23,396 bases of DNA from Clostridiales bacterium (GTDB lineage: Bacteria > Bacillota > Clostridia > Christensenellales > Aristaeellaceae): the NCBI GenBank assembly GCA_004556395.1, contig SFHK01000036.1:1-23396 (forward strand), written 5' to 3'. Made by a program: the position numbers and the translations under genes. The notes under the pieces were generated by a model, which was given only the letters and a program-made list of their open reading frames with translations, searched no databases and was not told the origin of the DNA. Positions 6,753-13,262 of this stretch are shown here, in pieces; position 1 is the stretch's first letter; each line of letters starts with the position of its first letter.

Positions 6753-8237
6753 TCAGCCTACCATCGCCTGCCAGGCGGCGTCGCCCTCCTGAATGAAGCG
6801 GGTGTACTGATAGGTGCTGTCCAGCACGCTCAGGAACTTCGCCCACTCAGTCTCGTTGAGCTCGCGCTCGCCGGTGAGGAACTTGGCGCACTCTTCGCTG
6901 ATGTAGGTCTTGGCGTCGGTTACATTATACCACTCGGGAATGTCGATCAGAGCGGTCACATCGGTGATGTAGGGCTGATAGAAGGAGTACTCAATGTACT
7001 TGTTGGCTTCCTGGCCGAACTTCACCAGGCAGTACTGAAGCTCATCGCGGCCGCACAGCTGATAGATCCAGCTGAAGTTGACGTTCTTCACCTGATCGGG
7101 ATAGATGGCGGCGACGCCGTTCGCGTCGTAATCCCAGTGCTGGCCCTTAATGCCGTAGGTGGTCAGGGTAAGGCCGTCCTCGGTGCCCATGAAGTTGATG
7201 AACTTGAGCGCCGCTTCCAGCTTCGCGCCCTCCAGATCGGCGTTGATGCAGGTAAGAGAGGTGAACGCGTTGGAAGCATAGTTACCCACGTAGTTGGTCC
7301 CGCCGTCCGGGCCGGTCACCGGGCCGACGATTTCCCACTCCGCCTCGGGGTCAACGGCTAGGAAGGCTTCCCACGCGGCAACCTTCTTGATAGAAGGCCA
7401 CTGCAGCTCCGCAAGGATGGCGGACCTGGTCATGCACTTGTCGACCGCCTGACTGGGGGTAAGGCTGAAAATCTCGTGATCAATGAAGCCCTCGTTCCAC
7501 AGACCGTTGGCGTAAACCAGCGCGTCGTAGAAGTTCCGGGTGAGCATGGTGTCGACGACGTGTCCGTCCGCGTCAAGGGAAAGCACGTTGGGCATGGTCA
7601 CGCCGTACGCGCCGAAGATTTCGCAGAGCGTTTCCCAGCCGGAGCCGGTAAGGCCGATGGAGTCGTTCACGCCGTTGCCGTCGACGTCCGCCTTCATGGC
7701 CTCGCGCACCGCGTCCACCAGACCGGTCAGCGTGGTGGGCATTTCGGTGACGCCGGCCTTCTTAAAGGCGTTCACATTGTACCAGTACGCCTCGCGGAAG
7801 CCGTAGGGACGGCCGGGGATGGCGTAGGTGGCGCCGTCGATCTTGCCCGCGGAAGCATTGCCCTCGGTGAAGGCGAAAGCGTCCGCCAGCTTGTCGGCAT
7901 GCTCGTCCAGGTTGAGCAGGTAGCCTTCGTCGGCGTACTGCTTCAGGTAGTTGCGGTTCTCCACGTTGAACACGTCGGGAACGTCGCCGGAGAACAGGCG
8001 CAGGTTCAGGTTGGTGGTGAGCTCGTCGGTGTAGACGTACCTGATGTCCACGCCGAGGTTCTCGCGAAGGTACTGTTCCACGAAGTTGTCCTTCTCAAGA
8101 TCGGTTCCCGCCGCGCCCTCGAAGCTGCGGTTGGTGAAGAATTCGATCTCTACCGGGGCGTTCTCCGCACAGGCAGCCGTGCCCGCGACAGAGAAGACCA
8201 TGATCATGGCAAGAACGAGAGATGCGAGTTTTTTCAT
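6753..8237 (-). CDS. Sugar ABC transporter substrate-binding protein (CUT1)
   Basis: A 494-residue secreted binding protein of family-1 extracellular solute-binding type. It captures an oligosaccharide outside the membrane for the two permeases encoded upstream. The signal peptide is MKKLASLVLAMIMVFSVAGTAACA. The cysteine context (T-A-A-C) is not a good lipobox, so cleavage at ACA-EN by signal peptidase I is as likely as lipidation. SGDVPDVF (about 83-90) is the usual conserved spot, and DVDGNGVND (about 184-192) is the calcium-loop-like motif common in these proteins. The end (FLSVLDSTYQYTRFIQEGDAAWQAMVG) looks complete. Start ATG 8237 follows GGAGGA with about 6 nt spacing. It lies 48 nt after the second permease gene and precedes a stem-loop and the FAD gene. 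Specificity cannot be read from sequence. Confidence 0.92.
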   Translation of the reverse strand: MKKLASLVLAMIMVFSVAGTAACAENAPVEIEFFTNRSFEGAAGTDLEKDNFVEQYLRENLGVDIRYVYTDELTTNLNLRLFSGDVPDVFNVENRNYLKQYADEGYLLNLDEHADKLADAFAFTEGNASAGKIDGATYAIPGRPYGFREAYWYNVNAFKKAGVTEMPTTLTGLVDAVREAMKADVDGNGVNDSIGLTGSGWETLCEIFGAYGVTMPNVLSLDADGHVVDTMLTRNFYDALVYANGLWNEGFIDHEIFSLTPSQAVDKCMTRSAILAELQWPSIKKVAAWEAFLAVDPEAEWEIVGPVTGPDGGTNYVGNYASNAFTSLTCINADLEGAKLEAALKFINFMGTEDGLTLTTYGIKGQHWDYDANGVAAIYPDQVKNVNFSWIYQLCGRDELQYCLVKFGQEANKYIEYSFYQPYITDVTALIDIPEWYNVTDAKTYISEECAKFLTGERELNETEWAKFLSVLDSTYQYTRFIQEGDAAWQAMVG

Positions 8238-8265
8238 GGGGAATCCTCCTTTTCATCGTATTGCA

Positions 8266-8280
8266 ATTGCCTTGGGCAAT
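8266..8280 (-). promoter_or_regulatory. Small intercistronic hairpin before binding-protein gene
   Basis: ATTGCC and GGCAAT (8266-8271 and 8275-8280) form a 6-bp stem with a 3-nt loop, in the 48 nt between the permease stop (8286) and the binding-protein start (8237), and it leaves the GGAGGA site free. It is short and may be a processing or stability element. Confidence 0.4.
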
Positions 8281-8285
8281 GACAA

Positions 8286-9161
8286 TCAGCCTTTGATCGC
8301 GCCCAGCATAACCCCTTTGGTGAAGTACTTCTGCAGGAAGGGGTATACGCAGATGATGGGAATGCACGCGAACACGATGGCGCTCATCTGCACGGTGATG
8401 GTGGGCACGTATTCCTCCGCCTCCGCGTCGCCGGTCGCTTTTTTGATGATTTCGCGCAGCACAACCTGAAGCGGGCGCAGGTCGGGATCGTAGCAATAGT
8501 ATACATAGGAATAGTAGCTGTTCCAGTAGTCCACCATGAAGAAGAGCGTGACGCTCATAATCACCGGCAGCGAAAGCGGAAGCACAATCCGCACCAGCGT
8601 GCGAAGCGGGCCGCAGCCGTCGATGATCGCCGCGTCCATCAGCCCGTCCGGCATGCTTTCGAAGTAGCTTTTTACCAGCAGCATGTTGTAAACGCTCAGT
8701 GCACCGGGGATGATCATCGCCCAGATGGTGTTCACGAGCTTCAGGTTGCGAACGACCATGTAGGTCGGAATCAGGCCGCCGGAAAAGTACATGGTAAACA
8801 CCAGCAGCTTCAGCAGAACGGAACGGCCGGGCAGATCCTTCCGGCTCAGCGGGAACGCGAGCAGGATGGTCACCGTCATGGACAGCGACGTGCCGACGAC
8901 CGTGATAAACAGCGTGTTCCCGAAGGACTTGAAAATGTTGGTCGAGTTGAAGATATACTCGTATCCGGTCAGCGTGAAGGAGCTCGGAATGATCAGCAGA
9001 CTTCCCTTTACAACGTCCTTGTACGGCGTGAAGGAGGCGAGCAGCACGTAGATCAGCGGGAAGAACCAGAGAAGGAAGCACAGGCCGAGGGTTGCGTACA
9101 CGAATACGTCAAACACCTTTTCGCCGGCCGTGGCAGAAAGCAGCTTGCGCCTTTTGCCCAT
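8286..9161 (-). CDS. Carbohydrate ABC transporter permease (YtcP/CUT1 type)
   Basis: A 291-residue inner-membrane permease with about six helices, the second of two permeases of this importer. The loop that docks the ATPase (EAA motif) is MDAAIIDGCGPLRTLVRIVLP-like at about 175-195, with the invariant Gly and the I-x-LP ending. The C-terminus FLQKYFTKGVMLGAIKG is the classic end of YtcP/MalG-like proteins. ATG 9161 shares its A with the TAA stop of the upstream permease (TAATG), indicating translational coupling, and a GGGGAGGGG tract lies just before it. The longer start at 9182 would overlap the upstream gene and is less likely. No ATP-binding subunit is encoded nearby, so it probably uses a housekeeping MsmX-like ATPase. 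Confidence 0.93.
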   Translation of the reverse strand: MGKRRKLLSATAGEKVFDVFVYATLGLCFLLWFFPLIYVLLASFTPYKDVVKGSLLIIPSSFTLTGYEYIFNSTNIFKSFGNTLFITVVGTSLSMTVTILLAFPLSRKDLPGRSVLLKLLVFTMYFSGGLIPTYMVVRNLKLVNTIWAMIIPGALSVYNMLLVKSYFESMPDGLMDAAIIDGCGPLRTLVRIVLPLSLPVIMSVTLFFMVDYWNSYYSYVYYCYDPDLRPLQVVLREIIKKATGDAEAEEYVPTITVQMSAIVFACIPIICVYPFLQKYFTKGVMLGAIKG

Positions 9162-10099
9162 TACCAAATCCCCTCCCCCCAATGCTGCGCGATTTTATTC
9201 GTGCTGAACACCAGTATAAAGCCGATCACGTTTTTGAAAAGACCCACAGCCGTAGAAAGGCCGAAGCGCATGTCCTCCAGACCGACGCGGTACACGTAGG
9301 TATCGATGATGTCGCCCGTTTCGTACACAAGCTCGTTATAGAATACGTACACCTGATCGAACCCTGCGTTCATGATGGAGCCCGCGGAGATGATGCACAG
9401 CATGACGAAGGTGGAGCGAATGCCCGGCAGCGTGATGTGCCAGATACGCTGAAGACGCCCGGCGCCATCCACCTGCGCGGCCTCGTACAGGGTGGGGTCG
9501 ATGCTGGTCATGGTGGCGAGGTATATAATGGAAGAAAAGCCTGTACCCTTCCAGATATGGGTGATATACAGCATCGGCCGGAACGCCGAATTGGAGGTCA
9601 GGATGGACACAGTCGGCGAATCAAAGTAGCGCAGCACGCGGTTGATATAGCCGCTGGATTCGGAGCACAGCAGATAGGTAATGCCGTAAATGACGACCCA
9701 GCTGAGAAAATGCGGCATATAGGAAACGGTCTGCACCATGCGGCGATACCAGGAGGTGTGGCACTCGTTCAGAAGCAGCGCGAGACCCACCGCGGCCAGC
9801 TTGGCAAGCACAACCTTCGTGATGGAGATGATCAGCGTGTTGCGAAGAAGGCGATAGGCATACGGCGAGTCAAAGAAGGTCTTGAAGTGGAGATACCACG
9901 GGTTCGCCCACGGGCTGCCCCAGATGCCCTTCTTCATGCGGAGATTTTTAAAGGCCAGCATGATGCCGTACATAGGCGCATATGAAAAGATAATCAGCAG
10001 CGCGAAGCCGGGAATGAGCATCAGATAATACTCCCAGTATTTGAAAAGGCCCTTCTTAAACCGCTCCCACGGCGTACGCTTCAAAACAAGCGTGTTCAT
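9161..10099 (-). CDS. Carbohydrate ABC transporter permease (LplB type)
   Basis: A 312-residue inner-membrane permease, the first gene of the minus-strand sugar-uptake operon. It begins with the LplB-like pattern WEYYLMLIPGFALLIIFSYAPMYGIMLAFKN (about 22-51). The EAA loop is YEAAQVDGAGRLQRIWHI plus TLP (about 205-225), and it finishes with TGDIIDTYVYRVGL and FSTNKIAQHWGEG, as in relatives. Start ATG 10099 follows GGAGGTGG; a longer start at 10141 would sit on the predicted promoter and is rejected. The TAA stop overlaps the next permease start. The operon is driven by the promoter at 10128-10156, back to back with that of the PocR-AraC regulator. Confidence 0.93.
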   Translation of the reverse strand: MNTLVLKRTPWERFKKGLFKYWEYYLMLIPGFALLIIFSYAPMYGIMLAFKNLRMKKGIWGSPWANPWYLHFKTFFDSPYAYRLLRNTLIISITKVVLAKLAAVGLALLLNECHTSWYRRMVQTVSYMPHFLSWVVIYGITYLLCSESSGYINRVLRYFDSPTVSILTSNSAFRPMLYITHIWKGTGFSSIIYLATMTSIDPTLYEAAQVDGAGRLQRIWHITLPGIRSTFVMLCIISAGSIMNAGFDQVYVFYNELVYETGDIIDTYVYRVGLEDMRFGLSTAVGLFKNVIGFILVFSTNKIAQHWGEGIW

Positions 10100-10127
10100 A
10101 TGCCACCTCCGTTCAATACTGAAAAAT

Positions 10128-10156
10128 ATTATAGCACGCACAATTATCCGTGAGAA
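10128..10156 (-). promoter_or_regulatory. Promoter of the minus-strand sugar-uptake operon
   Basis: On the minus strand a perfect TATAAT (10133-10128) lies 17 bp from TTCTCA (10156-10151, 4 of 6 matches to TTGACA), upstream of the permease start at 10099. It faces the PocR-AraC promoter about 40 bp away. Confidence 0.72.
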
Positions 10157-10196
10157 TAGAATAAACCGGCGCGTATCTTCAATAATCCGTCAATAC

Positions 10197-10226
10197 TTGC
10201 ACACCATTTTATATGTATGCTATAAT
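10197..10226 (+). promoter_or_regulatory. Promoter of the PocR-AraC regulator gene
   Basis: TTGCAC (10197-10202), an 18-bp spacer, and a perfect TATAAT (10221-10226), followed by the GGAGGG ribosome site at 10265-10270 and ATG 10281. It is a standard sigma-A promoter arranged divergently to the importer promoter. Confidence 0.78.
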
Positions 10227-10280
10227 GGATGGCAGGTAAAACGCTCGAAAAGCGGGGATTTTGCGGAGGGATGCGCGAAT

Positions 10281-11195
10281 ATGTACAGGAAAACCGATGA
10301 AATTCTGATGCGCGCCATCGTGTCGGATATTCTCTCCTATATGCGGTATCTGAGGGATCAGCTGGGATTCGAGGTTTCGGTTCACCAGATCGATGCGTTC
10401 GCTTCCGGCTATATGACGGAGCTGTGCTCGTTCAACAACCACGAATGCATGTACTGCCGGTATATGAAGGGACATACGCAGATCGCGCTGGACTGCGTCG
10501 CTCATCAGCGCGCGCTGTGCGATAAAATCGGCACGGAGCCGTTTTTCGGCACGTGCTGGCTGGGCGTAGGCGAATACGTCTTTCCGCTGTTCGATAACGA
10601 CCATACCGTGGTCGGCCTCATCAGCGTAAGCGGCTACCGGGGCGACCCGGAAAAGACCCGCGCGCAGACAGGCAAGGTATGCGCAAAATACGACCTGAAC
10701 CCGGACGAGGTCATCCATATGCAATCGTCGCTGAACGAGGATATTCCTCCCTTTGAGAAGGTAAAGCAGGTGATCGAGCCGCTGAAGTATATGTTCATGC
10801 TGTTTCAGCAGTATATGGAGCGCTTCGCCGTGTACTTCATCGGCGCGGATCTTGGCACCTCGGCGCTGTTCGGCCGAATCAGCTTTTTCCTGCGCAATCA
10901 CCTCAACGAAAACTGGCCGGAAGCGGAGCTCGCCAGACACTTCTCGATTTCCGAAAGCACCCTCTCCCGAATGTTCCGCCTCTATACAAAGGGCGGCTAC
11001 CGCGGCTATATGAATACCCTGCGAACTACCATTGCCAGGGTCTACCTGGAATCCAGCGATATCAGCATCCGCGAACTCTCCACCCTGCTGGGCTACTCCG
11101 ACCCCAACTACTTCTCCACCGTCTTCCGAAAGCTCTGCGGTGCCTCCCCCGAAGTCTTCCGTAAAGCCCACCGGAATCGGAAGCCGGGGGAATAG
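10281..11195 (+). CDS. PocR-domain AraC-family transcriptional regulator
   Basis: A 304-residue one-component regulator. Residues from about 10 to 190 match a PocR-type sensory domain: a Cys-rich part (C49, C56, C59, C72, C80; ECMYCRYMKG and DCVAHQRALC) is followed by GTCWLGVGEYVFPLF and VVGLISVSGYRG. The region from about 198 to 298 is the AraC double HTH (LARHFSISESTLSRMFR, then IRELSTLLGYSDPNYFSTVFRKL). PocR domains are thought to sense small hydrocarbon or sugar-derived ligands; the ligand here is unknown. Start ATG 10281 lies 10 nt after GGAGGG. It is divergent from one importer operon and just upstream of a second, so it probably controls one or both. Confidence 0.9.
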   Translation: MYRKTDEILMRAIVSDILSYMRYLRDQLGFEVSVHQIDAFASGYMTELCSFNNHECMYCRYMKGHTQIALDCVAHQRALCDKIGTEPFFGTCWLGVGEYVFPLFDNDHTVVGLISVSGYRGDPEKTRAQTGKVCAKYDLNPDEVIHMQSSLNEDIPPFEKVKQVIEPLKYMFMLFQQYMERFAVYFIGADLGTSALFGRISFFLRNHLNENWPEAELARHFSISESTLSRMFRLYTKGGYRGYMNTLRTTIARVYLESSDISIRELSTLLGYSDPNYFSTVFRKLCGASPEVFRKAHRNRKPGE

Positions 11196-11265
11196 TTTAC
11201 TGTCTACAACAGCGGATGATCATTATATATAAATTCCCATCAAAAACAATGTGGAAACCAACATA

Positions 11266-11280
11266 GAAAATCCGATTTTC
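11266..11280. promoter_or_regulatory. 15-bp palindrome upstream of the second importer operon
   Basis: GAAAATCCGATTTTC is a perfect palindrome around its central C. It lies about 25 bp upstream of the predicted -35 of the permease operon, in an A/T-rich gap of about 160 bp. The position fits an activator site. The binding protein is unknown. Confidence 0.5.
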
Positions 11281-11304
11281 GCACGATTTCGAACAAAATC
11301 CACT

Positions 11305-11346
11305 TTTTCATCGGGATGGATTGGGGTATACTGCAGTCATCCCGAT
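11305..11346 (+). promoter_or_regulatory. Promoter of second importer operon with flanking inverted repeat
   Basis: TTTTCA (11305-11310) and TATACT (11327-11332) with a 16-bp spacer form a reasonable promoter; the start point would be near 11339. A perfect 9-bp inverted repeat, ATCGGGATG (11310-11318) and CATCCCGAT (11338-11346), brackets the -10 and the start point, a good layout for a repressor operator. Confidence 0.6.
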
Positions 11347-11357
11347 AGAAAGTGGGT

Positions 11358-12290
11358 ATGAGGATGAGCGCGCGTGTCAGGGCTCTTTTAAAGGATTTCC
11401 GGGTTCATCGGACGCTTTGGCTGATGATGATTCCAGCCTTTGTCTTCTTTATCGTCTTCAGCTACATTCCGATGGCTGGTGCGTACTTTGCGTTCACGAA
11501 GTACGAATTCAGACTGGGGTATTTTCGCAGTCCCTTCATTGGGCTGGGGAATTTTGCGTATCTGTTCAAAAGCGGAATTCTGTCGCAGTTAACGATAAAA
11601 ACGCTGCTCTACAATCTGGCGTTTATCCTGTTTGGAAACGTCGCTCAGATTCTCTGCGCGCTGTTTTTGAACGATCTGGGAAGCAAGCGCTTTGTGCGCG
11701 TCTCGCAGACCATCATCTTCCTTCCGTACTTTATTTCCATGGTGCTCGTTGGCGTATTCGCCTACAATCTTCTGAATATCGACAATGGCTTTATAAACAG
11801 CGTCCTGAGCCATTTCGGCATGAAGAAATTCAATTTCTATATGACGCCGGGCGCGTGGCCGTTTATCATCGTCGCGTTTCATGTGTGGAAGGGGCTGGGC
11901 TACGGCACGGTCATTTACCTTTCCACACTGACGGGACTGGATCCGGAGCTGTACGAAGCGGCGCGTATCGACGGCGCGAACAAATGGCAGCAGATCGCCT
12001 ACATCACGATTCCACTTCTGAAGCCTACCGCGGTTCTGCTGATGCTCTTCTCGCTGGGAAGCATCATGAAAGGCAACTTCGAGCTTTTCTATCAGCTGGT
12101 CGGGAAGAACGGCGCGCTTTACGAGGCGACCGACATCATCGACACCTACGTATACCGCGCGCTTATGGTGAACTACGATATCGGCATGTCGTCCGCGGCC
12201 GGGCTTTATCAGTCTGTTTTCGGCTTCCTTCTGGTTGTGACCGTGAACGGTCTGGTAAAGAAATACGAAGCTTCCTACGCTTTGTTCTGA
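11358..12290 (+). CDS. Carbohydrate ABC transporter permease (LplB type), second system
   Basis: About 310 residues, a first-permease homologue of the CUT1 class. The N-terminus shows HRTLWLMMIPAFVFFIVFSYIPMAGAYFAF, the EAA loop reads YEAARIDGANKWQQIAYI plus TIP (about 199-219), and the late motif TDIIDTYVYRALM matches its counterpart in the divergent operon. About six membrane helices are expected. The start is uncertain: GTG 11352, ATG 11358 and ATG 11364 are all in frame and the ribosome site (GAAAGTGGG) is weak; I favour 11358. It is separated by 14 nt from the next permease gene. Together with the following permease and binding protein it forms a second importer, again without an ATPase gene. 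Confidence 0.92.
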   Translation: MRMSARVRALLKDFRVHRTLWLMMIPAFVFFIVFSYIPMAGAYFAFTKYEFRLGYFRSPFIGLGNFAYLFKSGILSQLTIKTLLYNLAFILFGNVAQILCALFLNDLGSKRFVRVSQTIIFLPYFISMVLVGVFAYNLLNIDNGFINSVLSHFGMKKFNFYMTPGAWPFIIVAFHVWKGLGYGTVIYLSTLTGLDPELYEAARIDGANKWQQIAYITIPLLKPTAVLLMLFSLGSIMKGNFELFYQLVGKNGALYEATDIIDTYVYRALMVNYDIGMSSAAGLYQSVFGFLLVVTVNGLVKKYEASYALF

Positions 12291-12304
12291 CGGGAGGGAA
12301 GACC

Positions 12305-13207
12305 ATGAAACGGAATACCAATTCCATCCGGGAGGACAGGGGCACCTTTTCGTATCGCCTGATCGGATACATCGTAATGTCCATCATCTCGATCCTCTGT
12401 CTGATTCCCTTCTGGCTGATGCTGAGCGGCTCGTTCTCGGACGAAGCGGACATCATCGTCAACGGCTTCAGCCTGTGGCCGCGCGTGTACAGTCTGAAGG
12501 CATACCAGAGCATATTTGCCAACGGCGGAAGAATCGTACGCGCCTACGAAGTGACCATCTTCGTTACGGCGGTCGGCGCGGGAATCTCCATTCTCGCAAC
12601 GTCCATGACGGGCTATGTTCTGCAGCGGCAGGATTTCAAATACCGAAACGGGCTGTCGTTCTTCATCTACTTCACGACGCTGTTCAGCGGCGGTCTGGTT
12701 CCGTGGTACATACTGATTATCAACCTCGGGCTGAAAAACTCCGTATGGGCGCTGATTCTTCCAACGCTGATGAGCCCATGGCACATCATGCTGATGCGCA
12801 ACTTCATTCGTTCCATCCCGTTTGAGGTTGTGGAGGCCGCCAAAATCGACGGCGCGGGCGACTGGAAAATCTATACATCCGTGATTCTGCCCCTGGCGAA
12901 GGGCGGGCTTGCCGCGGTTGGGCTGTTCATTGCGCTGAAGTACTGGAACGACTGGTATCTGGCCAATCTGTTCATGAACAACGAAAACGGCTATCCACTC
13001 CAGTATCTGCTGTATCAGATGCTTTCCAGCGCGGAATTCCTGAAATCCGCCGCCGCGGCCAACGTGGACATCAGCGCCGTACAGGCGCCCACCGAAACGC
13101 TGAAACTGGCGACGGCCATGGTGGTTACCGGCCCGATTCTGCTTCTGTACCCCTTTGTGCAGCGGTATTTTGTGAAGGGCATCACAATCGGCGCTGTAAA
13201 AGGATAA
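12305..13207 (+). CDS. Carbohydrate ABC transporter permease (YtcP type), second system
   Basis: A 300-residue inner-membrane permease. It begins SYRLIGYIVMSIISILCLIPFWLMLSGSFSDE, has the ATPase-docking EAA loop EAAKIDGAGDWKIYTSVILP (about 176-196), and ends VQRYFVKGITIGAVKG, the usual closing motif of YtcP-like proteins. Start ATG 12305 is preceded by GGAGGG 12 nt after the upstream stop, so the two permeases are co-transcribed. The next gene, the binding protein, has its own promoter, so the expression of this permease pair can differ from that of the binding protein. Confidence 0.93.
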   Translation: MKRNTNSIREDRGTFSYRLIGYIVMSIISILCLIPFWLMLSGSFSDEADIIVNGFSLWPRVYSLKAYQSIFANGGRIVRAYEVTIFVTAVGAGISILATSMTGYVLQRQDFKYRNGLSFFIYFTTLFSGGLVPWYILIINLGLKNSVWALILPTLMSPWHIMLMRNFIRSIPFEVVEAAKIDGAGDWKIYTSVILPLAKGGLAAVGLFIALKYWNDWYLANLFMNNENGYPLQYLLYQMLSSAEFLKSAAAANVDISAVQAPTETLKLATAMVVTGPILLLYPFVQRYFVKGITIGAVKG

Positions 13208-13214
13208 AAAACCG

Positions 13215-13243
13215 TTTCCAACGCACGGGTTGTGCGTTATAAT
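13215..13243 (+). promoter_or_regulatory. Separate promoter of the second binding-protein gene
   Basis: TTTCCA (13215-13220, 4 of 6 to TTGACA), a 17-bp spacer and a perfect TATAAT (13238-13243) lie in the 55-bp gap after the permease stop at 13207. AAGGGAGG (13247-13254) and ATG 13263 follow, leaving a very short leader, so the same bases serve transcription start and ribosome binding. Confidence 0.65.
13220..13238. promoter_or_regulatory. 19-bp palindrome filling the promoter spacer
   Basis: AACGCAC (13220-13226), GGGTT, GTGCGTT (13232-13238) is a perfect 7-bp inverted repeat with a 5-nt centre. It touches the last base of the -35 and the first base of the -10 of the binding-protein promoter. 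Such a site would block polymerase when occupied. As RNA it could also form a small hairpin after the permease gene. Confidence 0.6.
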
Positions 13244-13262
13244 AGCAAGGGAGGTTGTCCTT

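Noticed and set aside
11321..13207. A single 628-codon frame spanning both permeases of the second importer
   Set aside because: Its first part is an out-of-frame reading of the LplB-type permease and only the last 300 codons are a real protein. Two overlapping functional genes explain the region better.
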